Shown here: one piece after another, positions 8,116 through 14,758 of the stretch
How positions within the stretch are numbered: the first letter of the stretch is position 1
How the letters are laid out: each line of letters begins with the position of its first letter
Assembly (NCBI GenBank): GCA_002496395.1
Contig: DAJQ01000005.1
Coordinates: 2,493 to 24,241 of the forward strand
Reading direction: 5' to 3'
Length of the DNA: 21,749 nucleotides
Source: Methanocorpusculaceae archaeon UBA456
GTDB taxonomy: Archaea > Halobacteriota > Methanomicrobia > Methanomicrobiales > Methanocorpusculaceae
Notes under the pieces: generated by a model
Told to the model about the DNA's origin: nothing
Databases searched by the model: none
The model's input: only the letters and a program-made list of their open reading frames with translations
Program-made: the position numbers and the translations under genes

Positions 8116-8403
8116 ATGGAAACAGAGATCATACCGGGGCAGGCGGTACGGTACGGGAGAACCGGCACTGTTGGAACAATTACCCGGATAGAGGAAATTG
8201 GAGGTATTCTCTTTGGCTGCATCGACACAACCGACCTCCTCTACAGAATCGATCTTCTCACTCCTGTTGAGCTGAGGGAGCGGAAGGTGGTGAAGGTAAA
8301 GAAAGATGCGCGGGAGGCCATCACAGAGGAGCGGCTCCGTGAATCGGTCGCAGCAGAGAGTGCCTGGATGAATGTTGATGGTAGCTGTGAAGGCGGCGGA
8401 TAG
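8116..8403 (+). CDS. DUF2098 family protein
   Basis: This 95-aa protein is common in methanogens. The sequence has the family look: a short beta-rich N-terminal part (GQAVRYGRTGTVGTI, then GCIDTTDLLYRIDLLTPVE), followed by a charged helical tail with KVKKDAREAITEERL. The N-terminal part resembles a small SH3-like barrel. The biochemical role is unknown. It has its own TATA-like element upstream and lies back-to-back (convergent) with nikR, only 4 bp between stops. Its family assignment rests on my recollection of the TGTVG and LYYRVDLL-type patterns and could be wrong; that it is a gene is well supported. Confidence 0.72.
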   Translation: METEIIPGQAVRYGRTGTVGTITRIEEIGGILFGCIDTTDLLYRIDLLTPVELRERKVVKVKKDAREAITEERLRESVAAESAWMNVDGSCEGGG

Positions 8404-8407
8404 ATTA

Positions 8408-8836
8408 TCAGATTTTATCTTTAACCGGAATCGTTGTCAGCTTCACTGATTCCACACCTTTTTGTGCCATCAACCGCTCGGCAATGTTTTTCAGATCCCC
8501 GCCATCACCCCGGACCAGTATGACCTCGAGGCAGCGTTCATGGGTGACATGGGAGTGGAGGGATGCCTGAATCACGTTCATATATTCGTGCTGGATCTCG
8601 GTGAGTGTCTGGATCAGGCCACGGTGCTCATGATCGTACACCATCGTGATGACTCCCTGCCGTTCCCCTTTCACATCAGCCATCCACTGGTAGTAGGTGA
8701 TGTAACTCCTGATCGCATCCCTGATCCCCTCTGATCGGGATGAGTACCCACGCATGTTTATAATGTCATCAAATGTGTCAAGCAGGTTCTTTGGGAGTGA
8801 TATTCCAATTCGGGATAATTCAGAATCTCCGGTCAT
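8408..8836 (-). CDS. nikR: Nickel-responsive transcriptional regulator NikR
   Basis: This 142-aa NikR has an N-terminal ribbon-helix-helix DNA-binding domain (about 6-48: RIGISLPKNLLDTFDDI, then YSSRSEGIRDAIR) and a C-terminal ACT-like nickel-binding domain. The four nickel ligands can be placed exactly: H83, H94, H96 and C102 have the same spacing as E. coli H76, H87, H89 and C95. It should sense Ni(II) and control nickel uptake; methanogens need nickel for coenzyme F430 and hydrogenases. No nickel transporter gene lies in the window, so its targets are elsewhere, apart from possible self-control. An AGGA ribosome-binding site lies about 7 bp before the ATG, and a palindrome sits just upstream. 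Confidence 0.95.
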   Translation of the reverse strand: MTGDSELSRIGISLPKNLLDTFDDIINMRGYSSRSEGIRDAIRSYITYYQWMADVKGERQGVITMVYDHEHRGLIQTLTEIQHEYMNVIQASLHSHVTHERCLEVILVRGDGGDLKNIAERLMAQKGVESVKLTTIPVKDKI

Positions 8837-8857
8837 ATGCGTTCCTATCTGTATCTA

Positions 8858-8867
8858 TTGCATGCAA
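8858..8867. promoter_or_regulatory. Palindrome TTGCATGCAA in the nikR / aIF2 gamma intergenic region
   Basis: This perfect 10-bp palindrome is 21 bp upstream of the nikR ATG. On the nikR strand it lies just downstream of a TATA-like AATAGTAATATC (8869-8880). TATTGCATG occurs at 8856-8864 and again at 8914-8922. It could be an operator, possibly for NikR itself, but it does not match the E. coli GTATGA-N16-TCATAC site. Sequence symmetry is seen; the role is inference. Confidence 0.3.
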
Positions 8868-9010
8868 CGATATTACTATTTCGGAAAACCCCCTCTGGTA
8901 CCGACATACATTGTATTGCATGAGCCTGGATAAAGAGCGGTATGTGAGTGAGGAGGGAACACCCGGGGCACTGAGATATTATCTATGAGAAGAACGATTA
9001 TATAGGCTAA

Positions 9011-9016
9011 GGAGGT
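9011..9016 (+). promoter_or_regulatory. Ribosome-binding site that selects a TTG start for aIF2 gamma
   Basis: GGAGGT is a perfect Shine-Dalgarno sequence 10 bp before TTG 9027. The nearby ATG at 9031 is out of frame, and no in-frame ATG or GTG lies before the conserved N-terminus, so TTG is the start. AT-rich stretches at 8975-8984 and 8997-9005 could hold the TATA box. Confidence 0.7.
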
Positions 9017-9026
9017 TTGAGTTTCT

Positions 9027-10262
9027 TTGCATGATCCAACAATACCAAGTGTCAATATAGGCGTTGTCGGCCATGTCGACCACGGGAAGACGACGCTCGT
9101 CTCGGGGGTTACCGGCACATGGACCGATCGCCATAGTGAAGAATTAAAGAGGGGAATATCGATCCGCCTCGGCTATGCTGATGCAACCTTTTACCGTTGC
9201 CTCTCCTGTTCTGAGGGGGATGCGTATTCTGCATCTGAAAAATGTCCGGTTTGCGGTAAGAAAGGAGAACCCATCCGTTCGGTTTCCTTTGTTGATGCAC
9301 CGGGACACGAAACCCTGATGGCTACAATGCTCTCCGGGTCTGCAATCATGGATGGTGCGATGCTCGTTATTGCGGCCAATGAGCCATGCCCGCAGCCACA
9401 GACAAAAGAGCACTTAATGGCACTTGAGCTGACCGGGATTACACGCATCGTCATCGTCCAGAATAAGATCGATGTTGTTACCCAGCAGGCAGCGCTTGAG
9501 AATTATAAGCAGATAAAGAAGTTCATCCAGGGCACTGTTGCAGAGAATGCGCCAATCATTCCTGTTTCAGCCCAGAAAGGGATCAATTACTCTTCACTCA
9601 TCGAAGTGTTGAATGAGACAATCCCTGATACCGACCGTGATCCCGATCGCCCTCCGGTCCTTTTAATCGCGCGCTCCTTTGATATCAACAGGCCGGGTTC
9701 GCGATGGAAGGATATTCGTGGAGGTGTCATAGGCGGATCACTCATCAGGGGTCTGCTCCATGATGGCGATGAGATCGAGATCCGCCCCGGGCGTCAGCAC
9801 ACCATTGAGAATAAGACGAAATGGGAGCCTATCCTGACGAAGATCAGCTCGATGCACATGGGCTCGAAGAAGATTGCCGTGGCAACACCTGGCGGTCTGA
9901 CCGGTATCGGAACGAAACTTGATCCGGCGATTACCAAGAGCGACACCCTTGTCGGTCAGGTTGCAGGACACCCGGGAAAGCTGCCGCCGGTCTGGGAAAA
10001 ACTCAGATTTGATGTTACCCTGATGGAGCGGGTTGTCGGTGCCACTTCCGAGCAGGTGATCGAACCGCTGAAACACAAAGAACCTCTGATGCTCTCCGTC
10101 GGAACAGCGGTAACGGTTGGTGTTGTCACCGGAACGAAGAAGAACTCCGTCGAAGTGGTTCTGAAACGCCCTGTGTGTGCAGAGGTTGGATCCCGGATTG
10201 CAATCTCAAGGCAGGTGGGTGGACGATGGCGGCTTATCGGAATGGGGGTTCTGACAGAGTAA
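9027..10262 (+). CDS. eif2g: Translation initiation factor aIF2, gamma subunit
   Basis: This 411-aa GTPase delivers initiator Met-tRNA to the small ribosomal subunit as part of the aIF2 heterotrimer. The P-loop GHVDHGKT is at 15-22, G3 DAPGH at 90-94, G4 NKID at 146-149 and G5 SAQK at 181-184. A Cys4 zinc knuckle (C58, C61, C73, C76) sits within the G domain, as in other aIF2 gamma proteins. SEELKRGISIRLGYAD is the switch 1 region. Two beta-barrel domains follow from about residue 205. Length matches the archaeal norm of ~410. Translation starts at TTG behind a strong GGAGGT. It heads a long co-directional cluster of transcription and translation genes and overlaps the next gene by about 37 bp. 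Confidence 0.97.
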   Translation: MHDPTIPSVNIGVVGHVDHGKTTLVSGVTGTWTDRHSEELKRGISIRLGYADATFYRCLSCSEGDAYSASEKCPVCGKKGEPIRSVSFVDAPGHETLMATMLSGSAIMDGAMLVIAANEPCPQPQTKEHLMALELTGITRIVIVQNKIDVVTQQAALENYKQIKKFIQGTVAENAPIIPVSAQKGINYSSLIEVLNETIPDTDRDPDRPPVLLIARSFDINRPGSRWKDIRGGVIGGSLIRGLLHDGDEIEIRPGRQHTIENKTKWEPILTKISSMHMGSKKIAVATPGGLTGIGTKLDPAITKSDTLVGQVAGHPGKLPPVWEKLRFDVTLMERVVGATSEQVIEPLKHKEPLMLSVGTAVTVGVVTGTKKNSVEVVLKRPVCAEVGSRIAISRQVGGRWRLIGMGVLTE

Positions 10263-10639
10263 GTGTCCTCCTGGACACAAATGCCCTGCTGATCCCCTCC
10301 CGGTCAGGCGTGGATATATTCTCCTGCCTGCAGGAGATCTTTGGTGCATTTGAACCGGTTGTTCCGGCAGAAGTGGTGAATGAACTGCGGGCGCTCTCGC
10401 AAGGCAGGGGAAAATCTGCGGCGGCGGCCCGCTTCGGACTTGCCCTTGTCGGGGAATGCAGGGTTCTTGCACCCTATGATTCTCTGGCACCTGTCGATGA
10501 GATTGTTGCCCTTCAGGCTGAGTCTCTTGGTGTTCCGGTTCTGACAAATGACAGAAAATTAAAAGAACTCCTCCTTCAAAAGGGGATCGCGGTAATAGTA
10601 TTAAGAAATCAGAAACGATTGGAATTGATAAGAAAGTAG
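10226..10639 (+). CDS. PIN-domain ribonuclease-like protein
   Basis: This is a small PIN-domain protein of 137 aa from ATG 10226. The acidic residues expected in the metal centre are visible: D17 in LLDTNALL, E53 in EVVNELRAL, D91 and D109 in LTNDRKLKE. The fold is shared by VapC toxins and by rRNA-processing nucleases such as Fcf1/Utp24. Because it sits between aIF2 gamma and rpo7 with no antitoxin gene, and because euryarchaea often keep a PIN gene here, a housekeeping RNA-processing role is more likely than a toxin; this is inference. A longer reading from TTG 10175 would overlap aIF2 gamma by 88 bp and add unconserved residues, so I chose ATG 10226, preceded by GGTGG. Confidence 0.85.
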   Translation: MAAYRNGGSDRVSVLLDTNALLIPSRSGVDIFSCLQEIFGAFEPVVPAEVVNELRALSQGRGKSAAAARFGLALVGECRVLAPYDSLAPVDEIVALQAESLGVPVLTNDRKLKELLLQKGIAVIVLRNQKRLELIRK

Positions 10640-10648
10640 GTATGGGAT

Positions 10649-11230
10649 ATGTATTACAAGCTGAAACTAGCCGATAAGGTACGGGTTCCTGCCCACCGCC
10701 TTGGTGAGGATCTCCGTGTTGTTCTCCTTGATGTTCTCCAGGAACAGCTCGAAGGAAGTATTGATAAGGAGATCGGGATCTTCATCGTCGTCACCGATAT
10801 CGATGAGATTGGAGAGGGTGAGATTATCCCCGGTGATGGTGCGGTGTACTATGATGTCAATTTCGAGGCACTTGCGCTCCGGATCGCCCTTCAGGAGATT
10901 GTTGAGGGGATTGTTGTCGAAACGACAGGATTCGGTGCCTTTGTGAGCCTTGGTCCAATCGATGCAATGCTGCATGTGAGCCAGATCTCAGATGATTATA
11001 TCAATCACGATGAGAAGAACTCCCGCCTCGTCTGCCAGGAGACGAACCGGACAATTGGTGTTGGGGATGTTGTCAGGGCACGTATCGTCTCCCTCTCATT
11101 AAATGAGCGTGAGCCCCGTGAGAGTAAGATTGGACTGACGATGCGGCAGGCAGGTCTTGGGACTGCACAGTGGCTTGAAGACGAGCAATTGAAACAGGTT
11201 GCCGAGAGGAATGCCGATGCCCGCGCGTAA
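10649..11230 (+). CDS. rpo7: DNA-directed RNA polymerase subunit Rpo7 (E')
   Basis: This 193-aa stalk subunit of archaeal RNA polymerase is homologous to eukaryotic Rpb7. It pairs with Rpo4, helps open complex formation and binds the nascent RNA. The N-terminal tip domain (about 1-80) begins MYYKLKLADKVRVPAHRLG. The S1/OB RNA-binding domain starts at EIVEGIVVETTGFGAFVSLGP (about 82-102) and includes DAMLHVSQIS. The protein is complete. AGGTA about 6 bp upstream of the ATG could act as ribosome-binding site; it overlaps the stop of the PIN gene. The last few codons overlap spt4, the other stalk-associated gene, as is standard in euryarchaea. Confidence 0.97.
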   Translation: MYYKLKLADKVRVPAHRLGEDLRVVLLDVLQEQLEGSIDKEIGIFIVVTDIDEIGEGEIIPGDGAVYYDVNFEALALRIALQEIVEGIVVETTGFGAFVSLGPIDAMLHVSQISDDYINHDEKNSRLVCQETNRTIGVGDVVRARIVSLSLNEREPRESKIGLTMRQAGLGTAQWLEDEQLKQVAERNADARA

Positions 11231-11423
11231 GAAACAGGATCAGGTATGCAGACAGTGTCACAGGGTGCTTGATGCGGATAAGGAGGCCTGTATCATATGT
11301 GGCGATTCAAATCTCTCGACTGACTGGCAGGGATATGTCGTCATCATCGATCCAAAACAATCCGAGATCGCAGAAAAGATGAATATAGACCTTCCCGGAA
11401 GGTATGCTCTGAAGGTTCGTTGA
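11217..11423 (+). CDS. spt4: Transcription elongation factor Spt4 (RNA polymerase subunit E'')
   Basis: This 68-aa zinc protein forms a dimer with Spt5/NusG and raises polymerase processivity. The four zinc ligands are C11, C14, C25 and C28 (VCRQC, then CIIC). The following GDSNLSTDWQGYVVIIDP is the conserved core strand region. I chose ATG 11217 because GAGAGGA lies 6 bp before it; ATG 11211 touches that sequence and the in-frame TTG at 11199 lies inside rpo7 without need. The start lies inside the end of rpo7 by 14 bp, and the stop overlaps the next start (TGATG), so rpo7, spt4 and the next gene look translationally coupled. Confidence 0.94.
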   Translation: MPARKKQDQVCRQCHRVLDADKEACIICGDSNLSTDWQGYVVIIDPKQSEIAEKMNIDLPGRYALKVR

Positions 11424-11926
11424 TGCTCCGTCTTCAGGATGAGTTCCGCGATCTCTTCAAGAGACCGTTTGGAATCCTCTTCCCGGATATGAGCGATGTT
11501 ATACCACTCCTTTCAGGAAGAGTGGTGTATACCGTCGGGGATGTGGTGACCGACTCTCTCCTCTCGCGCGGCATTTATCCTGATATTGCAGTCATCGACG
11601 GATACACGATGCGCTCACCTTTTCTCAGAACTCCTCTTTATGCGGGCGCCAGCCATATCAGGGTACATAATCCTGCCGGAATGATCTCCCCCGATCTCAT
11701 CGCCGGGCTTCGCCGTGCCCTTGAAAACCCTCCTGCTCTTGTGTTTGTTGATGGAGAGGAGGATCTTGCGGTGATTCCACTGGTTATCGCAGCACCCAGT
11801 GGTGCTCTTGTGCTCTATGGCCAGCCGGGTGAAGGGGTTGTGCTCCGGGAGATCGATGACGCTGCCCGCAAAGAGGCACAGACCCTCCTCTCATATTTCA
11901 CCAGTGAGAACGCCAGTATTAAATAA
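11423..11926 (+). CDS. GTP-dependent dephospho-CoA kinase (DUF359 family)
   Basis: This 167-aa protein belongs to the DUF359 family. A Thermococcus member (TK1697) was shown to phosphorylate dephospho-CoA with GTP, the last step of archaeal CoA synthesis. Family landmarks are present: YTVGDVVTDSLL at about 36-47, PDIAVIDGYTMR at 53-64, NPAGMIS at 83-89, VDGEEDLAVIPL at 109-120 and ALVLYGQPGEGVVL at 128-141. The ATG at 11423 overlaps the spt4 stop; a TTG directly before it would add one residue. The position between spt4 and rps24e is typical of euryarchaea and has no obvious metabolic logic. The function is family knowledge and not shown by the sequence itself. Confidence 0.9.
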   Translation: MLRLQDEFRDLFKRPFGILFPDMSDVIPLLSGRVVYTVGDVVTDSLLSRGIYPDIAVIDGYTMRSPFLRTPLYAGASHIRVHNPAGMISPDLIAGLRRALENPPALVFVDGEEDLAVIPLVIAAPSGALVLYGQPGEGVVLREIDDAARKEAQTLLSYFTSENASIK

Positions 11927-11954
11927 CTACCATGATAATAATTCTGGGATACCG

Positions 11955-12248
11955 ATGGATATTCAGATAACAGCCAATACCAGAAATGAACTCCTGCTAA
12001 GAAATGAGGTGGAGTTCACCCTGACGTTTGACGGCGCAACTCCGTCAAGAAAAGAGATCATTGGAAAGCTCGGTGCTCTTCTGAATGCGAACGAGGAGAA
12101 GATGGCACTTGATTCGATCAAGACGCAGTACGGTTCACGTGTCGGAAAGGGTCTTGCAAGAATCTATGATACACCTGAAGCCCGTGATCGGACAGAACGC
12201 GAGTATCTTATCGCCCGTGGCCAGCCAAAGGCAGAAGCGGAGGAGTAA
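11955..12248 (+). CDS. rps24e: Small ribosomal subunit protein S24e
   Basis: This 97-aa archaeal/eukaryotic-type ribosomal protein of the 30S subunit begins MDIQITANTRNELLLRNEVEF. The stretch TPSRKEIIGKLGALL (29-43) and the GSRVGKGLARIYD region (60-72) are family hallmarks. I start it at ATG 11955; an open frame continues upstream into the kinase gene but is not conserved protein. The C-terminal tail is rich in Ala and Glu. It is followed after 2 bp by rps27ae; the two are almost always paired in archaea. Confidence 0.95.
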   Translation: MDIQITANTRNELLLRNEVEFTLTFDGATPSRKEIIGKLGALLNANEEKMALDSIKTQYGSRVGKGLARIYDTPEARDRTEREYLIARGQPKAEAEE

Positions 12249-12250
12249 TA

Positions 12251-12406
12251 ATGGCTGATGGTCGTTACAAGCACTATGCAATCGAGGGTGACAAGGCTGT
12301 TTCACAGAAACGCCACTGCCCCCGCTGTGGACCCGGTGTTTTTCTTGCCACACATTCTGACCGCGTATCCTGCGGCAAGTGCGGTTTTACCGAATTCAAC
12401 AAGTAA
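12251..12406 (+). CDS. rps27ae: Small ribosomal subunit protein S27ae (zinc ribbon)
   Basis: This 51-aa zinc-ribbon ribosomal protein is the archaeal counterpart of the protein that follows ubiquitin in eukaryotic RPS27A. Zinc ligands C23, C26 (HCPRCG) and C41, C44 (SCGKCG) are all present. RYKHYAIEGDKAVSQKRHC is typical of the N-terminus. AGGAG at 12241-12245, overlapping the end of rps24e, serves as ribosome-binding site. The gap to the fused kae1/bud32 gene is only 7 bp. Confidence 0.96.
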   Translation: MADGRYKHYAIEGDKAVSQKRHCPRCGPGVFLATHSDRVSCGKCGFTEFNK

Positions 12407-12413
12407 CTGATAC

Positions 12414-13982
12414 ATGCCTCGTGTAGGGCAGGTACTGGGTATTGAGGGGACTGCATGGAACCTCAGTGCCGCTGTTTTTGATGACGATCTGATCAGCCTG
12501 TCGTCTTCTGCGTACTCACCTCCACACGGGGGGATTCATCCGCGCGAGGCTGCCCGGCATCATGCGGCTGTCCTGAAGGATGTCATCACCGCTGCACTTG
12601 CAGATGCCGATGAGATCGCTGGTGTGGCTTTTTCACAGGGTCCCGGACTTGGCCCCTGCCTCAGGACTGTTGGTACTGCTGCACGCTCACTGGCGCTCCG
12701 TCTTGGGGTTCCGTTGATCGGTGTCAACCATTGTGTTGCACATATCGAGATCGGAAGATTTGCCACCGGATATGATGATCCAATCGTGCTCTATGCGAGC
12801 GGTGCGAATACGCAGGTGCTCGGGTATCTCAATGGGAGGTACCGCATCTTTGGCGAGACACTTGATATCGGGATAGGCAACGCGCTTGACAAGTTTGCAC
12901 GCCACCACAACCTTCCTCATCCGGGAGGGCCGATTGTTGAGGAACTGGCGAAAAAAGGATCCTATATTCCCCTCCCCTATACGGTGAAGGGGATGGATCT
13001 TGCCTTCTCCGGGCTTGTGTCTGCTGCAAAAGATTCCTCTGCTCCTCTCCCTGATGTCTGTTACAGCCTTCAGGAAACAGCGTTTGCCATGTGTGTGGAG
13101 GTCACAGAGCGGGCACTTGCTCATACCGGCAAGGATGAGGCGATTCTGGTCGGTGGTGTTGGTGTAAATTCCCGGCTCCAGGAGATGCTTACAATCATGT
13201 GTGAAGAGCGGGGCGCATCATTTGCCGTTCCCGAGCGGAAATACATGGGCGATAATGGGGCGATGATCGCCTATACCGGGAGGATCATGCTCGAAAGCGG
13301 ACAGACGATCCCGGTGCCTTCATCCGGTGTGAATCCCTCTTATCGATCCGATCAGGTGGAGGTCACCTGGAGGAATGAATCCGGATCGGTTTTTGATCGA
13401 AATGAGGGCGATCAGGTGCTCCGCGGAGCAGAAGCGGAGGTGTCTCTCTCCGGCTCTCTTGCACGGAAATATCGCCTGAAGAAGGGATACCGGCATCCGG
13501 CTCTTGATGCCGAACTGATGCGGGAGAGAACCCGCGCCGAGGCACGGATCATCTCCTCTGCACGCCGCTCCGGTGTGCCTACCCCGGTGATTGTAGATCT
13601 GACTGATGATACCATCGTCATGGAGTTGATTGAGGGTGAGATCGTAAAGTATGCCCTTGATACGGGATCGGCCGGGAAGGCCGGTGCAATGATCGGGAAG
13701 CTTCACTCCGGCGGGATCGCACATGGAGATCTGACGACGAGCAATATGATCAGAAGGGGTGATCAGATCGTCCTGATCGATTTTGGTTTGTCACAGATCA
13801 CCTCTGAGATTGAGGCGCGGGGCGTTGATCTCCATGTCATCTTCCAAACACTCAAAAGTACCCGTGAGGATGCAGAGGAGTTGAAGGAGGCATTCGTGAA
13901 GGGGTACCGGAGCACATTTTCCGGAGCAGATGATATTTTGGTCAGGGAGCATGAGATTGAGCTTCGGGGGCGGTATCTCTGA
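12414..13982 (+). CDS. kae1-bud32: Kae1-Bud32 fusion: tRNA N6-threonylcarbamoyltransferase with kinase/ATPase domain
   Basis: One 522-aa polypeptide joins two KEOPS subunits that make t6A37 in ANN-decoding tRNAs. The Kae1 part (about 1-325) starts VLGIEGTAWNLSAAV and has the iron ligands H106 and H110 (NHCVAH) and D280 (YMGDNGAM). GGVGVNSRL at 247-255 belongs to the ASKHA nucleotide site. The Bud32 part (about 335-522) is a compact atypical kinase with AEVSLSGSLARKYRLKKGYR (341-360), catalytic D439 in HGDLTTSNM and metal-binding D456 in IDFGLS. The fusion is known in several euryarchaea, including methanogens. The stop overlaps the CTG proposed to start rdgB (CTGA). Confidence 0.96.
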   Translation: MPRVGQVLGIEGTAWNLSAAVFDDDLISLSSSAYSPPHGGIHPREAARHHAAVLKDVITAALADADEIAGVAFSQGPGLGPCLRTVGTAARSLALRLGVPLIGVNHCVAHIEIGRFATGYDDPIVLYASGANTQVLGYLNGRYRIFGETLDIGIGNALDKFARHHNLPHPGGPIVEELAKKGSYIPLPYTVKGMDLAFSGLVSAAKDSSAPLPDVCYSLQETAFAMCVEVTERALAHTGKDEAILVGGVGVNSRLQEMLTIMCEERGASFAVPERKYMGDNGAMIAYTGRIMLESGQTIPVPSSGVNPSYRSDQVEVTWRNESGSVFDRNEGDQVLRGAEAEVSLSGSLARKYRLKKGYRHPALDAELMRERTRAEARIISSARRSGVPTPVIVDLTDDTIVMELIEGEIVKYALDTGSAGKAGAMIGKLHSGGIAHGDLTTSNMIRRGDQIVLIDFGLSQITSEIEARGVDLHVIFQTLKSTREDAEELKEAFVKGYRSTFSGADDILVREHEIELRGRYL

Positions 13983-14527
13983 TCATCACCGCTGTCACCG
14001 GCAACCTTCACAAGGCAGATGAGATCGCCTCGTTCTTTACTGGTATCGCAGAGATCGAGCATGTGAATCTCGATCTCCCCGAGATCCGGCACGATGACGT
14101 CTCCGCAGTTGCCTGTGATAAAGCCAGATCTGCATGGGGTCAGCTGAAGAAGCCCCTGATTGTTGATGATACCGGTTTCTTCATATCGGCATTGAACGGC
14201 TTTCCTGGCACCTGTGCGGCATACTGCATGAAGACGATTGGAAATCCGGGCATCCTCAGGTTAATGGAAGGGGTCTCTGATCGCTCGGCATATTTTGAGA
14301 CGGCTATCGCGTATGCTTCGGAGGAGGGGATTAAGATCTTTTCCGGCAGGATTGATGGCGAAATTCTTGAAGCGCCACGGGGAAGTGAAGGGTTTGGCTA
14401 TGATCCGATCTTCCTTCTGGGAGGCCGTTCGCTTGCTGAATACCCGCTCTCCGAGAAGAGCGCTGTCTCACACAGAGGGAAAGCTCTCGCTCTTTTCCGG
14501 GACTGGTTCGTCTCCACGATGGACTGA
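13979..14527 (+). CDS. rdgB: XTP/dITP pyrophosphatase (Ham1/RdgB) with probable CTG start
   Basis: This NTPase removes non-canonical purine nucleotides (XTP, ITP, dITP) from the pool. The N-terminal substrate loop AVTGNLHKADEIASFF, the EIRHDDVSAVACDKA region, DDTGFFI, and GSEGFGYDPIFL are all family hallmarks. The first ATG/GTG/TTG in frame is GTG 14063, which would delete the essential VTGN loop. An in-frame TGA at 13958 limits any extension. Between them the best start is CTG 13979, giving 182 aa, the normal family length (~185), with GGGGGCGG a few bases upstream. CTG overlaps the kae1/bud32 stop as CTGA. ATC 13982 is a less likely alternative. Function is well supported; the start codon is inference. 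Confidence 0.9.
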   Translation: MIITAVTGNLHKADEIASFFTGIAEIEHVNLDLPEIRHDDVSAVACDKARSAWGQLKKPLIVDDTGFFISALNGFPGTCAAYCMKTIGNPGILRLMEGVSDRSAYFETAIAYASEEGIKIFSGRIDGEILEAPRGSEGFGYDPIFLLGGRSLAEYPLSEKSAVSHRGKALALFRDWFVSTMD

Positions 14528-14560
14528 ATACAACAATGGTTAAGACATCGAAACATCCAC

Positions 14561-14567
14561 TTATAAG
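14561..14567 (+). promoter_or_regulatory. TATA box of rpl40e
   Basis: TTATAAG lies 24-30 bp before the rpl40e ATG in a 63-bp gap after rdgB. The spacing predicts transcription starting at or within a few bases of the ATG, that is, a leaderless mRNA; no Shine-Dalgarno sequence is visible before the ATG, which agrees. Confidence 0.55.
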
Positions 14568-14590
14568 AAGCATATCTCTTGGTGTTTACT

Positions 14591-14737
14591 ATGGCACGTT
14601 TTCCAGAAGCTGAAGCACGGCTCCTCAATGTAAAGGTCTGCATGAAATGCAATGCCCGAAACGCAATCCGCGCATCCATATGCCGGAAATGCGGTTCAAA
14701 CCAGCTCAGAACGAAGAACAAGGAACGGAAGGCATAA
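14591..14737 (+). CDS. rpl40e: Large ribosomal subunit protein L40e
   Basis: This 48-aa basic zinc-ribbon ribosomal protein is the archaeal homologue of the ribosomal part of the eukaryotic UBA52 fusion. It begins MARFPEAEARLLNVKVCMKC. Zinc ligands are C17, C20 (VCMKC), C31 and C34 (ICRKCG). The basic tail LRTKNKERKA is typical. The preceding TATA box suggests its own, probably leaderless, transcript. It is followed by the convergent BLES03/DUF1917 gene with about 20 bp between stops. Confidence 0.96.
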   Translation: MARFPEAEARLLNVKVCMKCNARNAIRASICRKCGSNQLRTKNKERKA

Positions 14738-14758
14738 TTTCTTCCGCTCATCTTTATT

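Noticed and set aside
8773..8988. 71-codon plus-strand frame between nikR and aIF2 gamma
   Set aside because: Overlaps the nikR N-terminus and the control region, and its composition resembles nothing coding.
10175..10225. N-terminal extension of the PIN gene from TTG 10175
   Set aside because: Adds 17 residues encoded inside aIF2 gamma without family support; ATG 10226 with upstream GGTGG is preferred.
12687..13124. 145-codon minus-strand open frame inside kae1/bud32
   Set aside because: Fully antisense to conserved Kae1 motifs with no ribosome-binding site; not protein-like.
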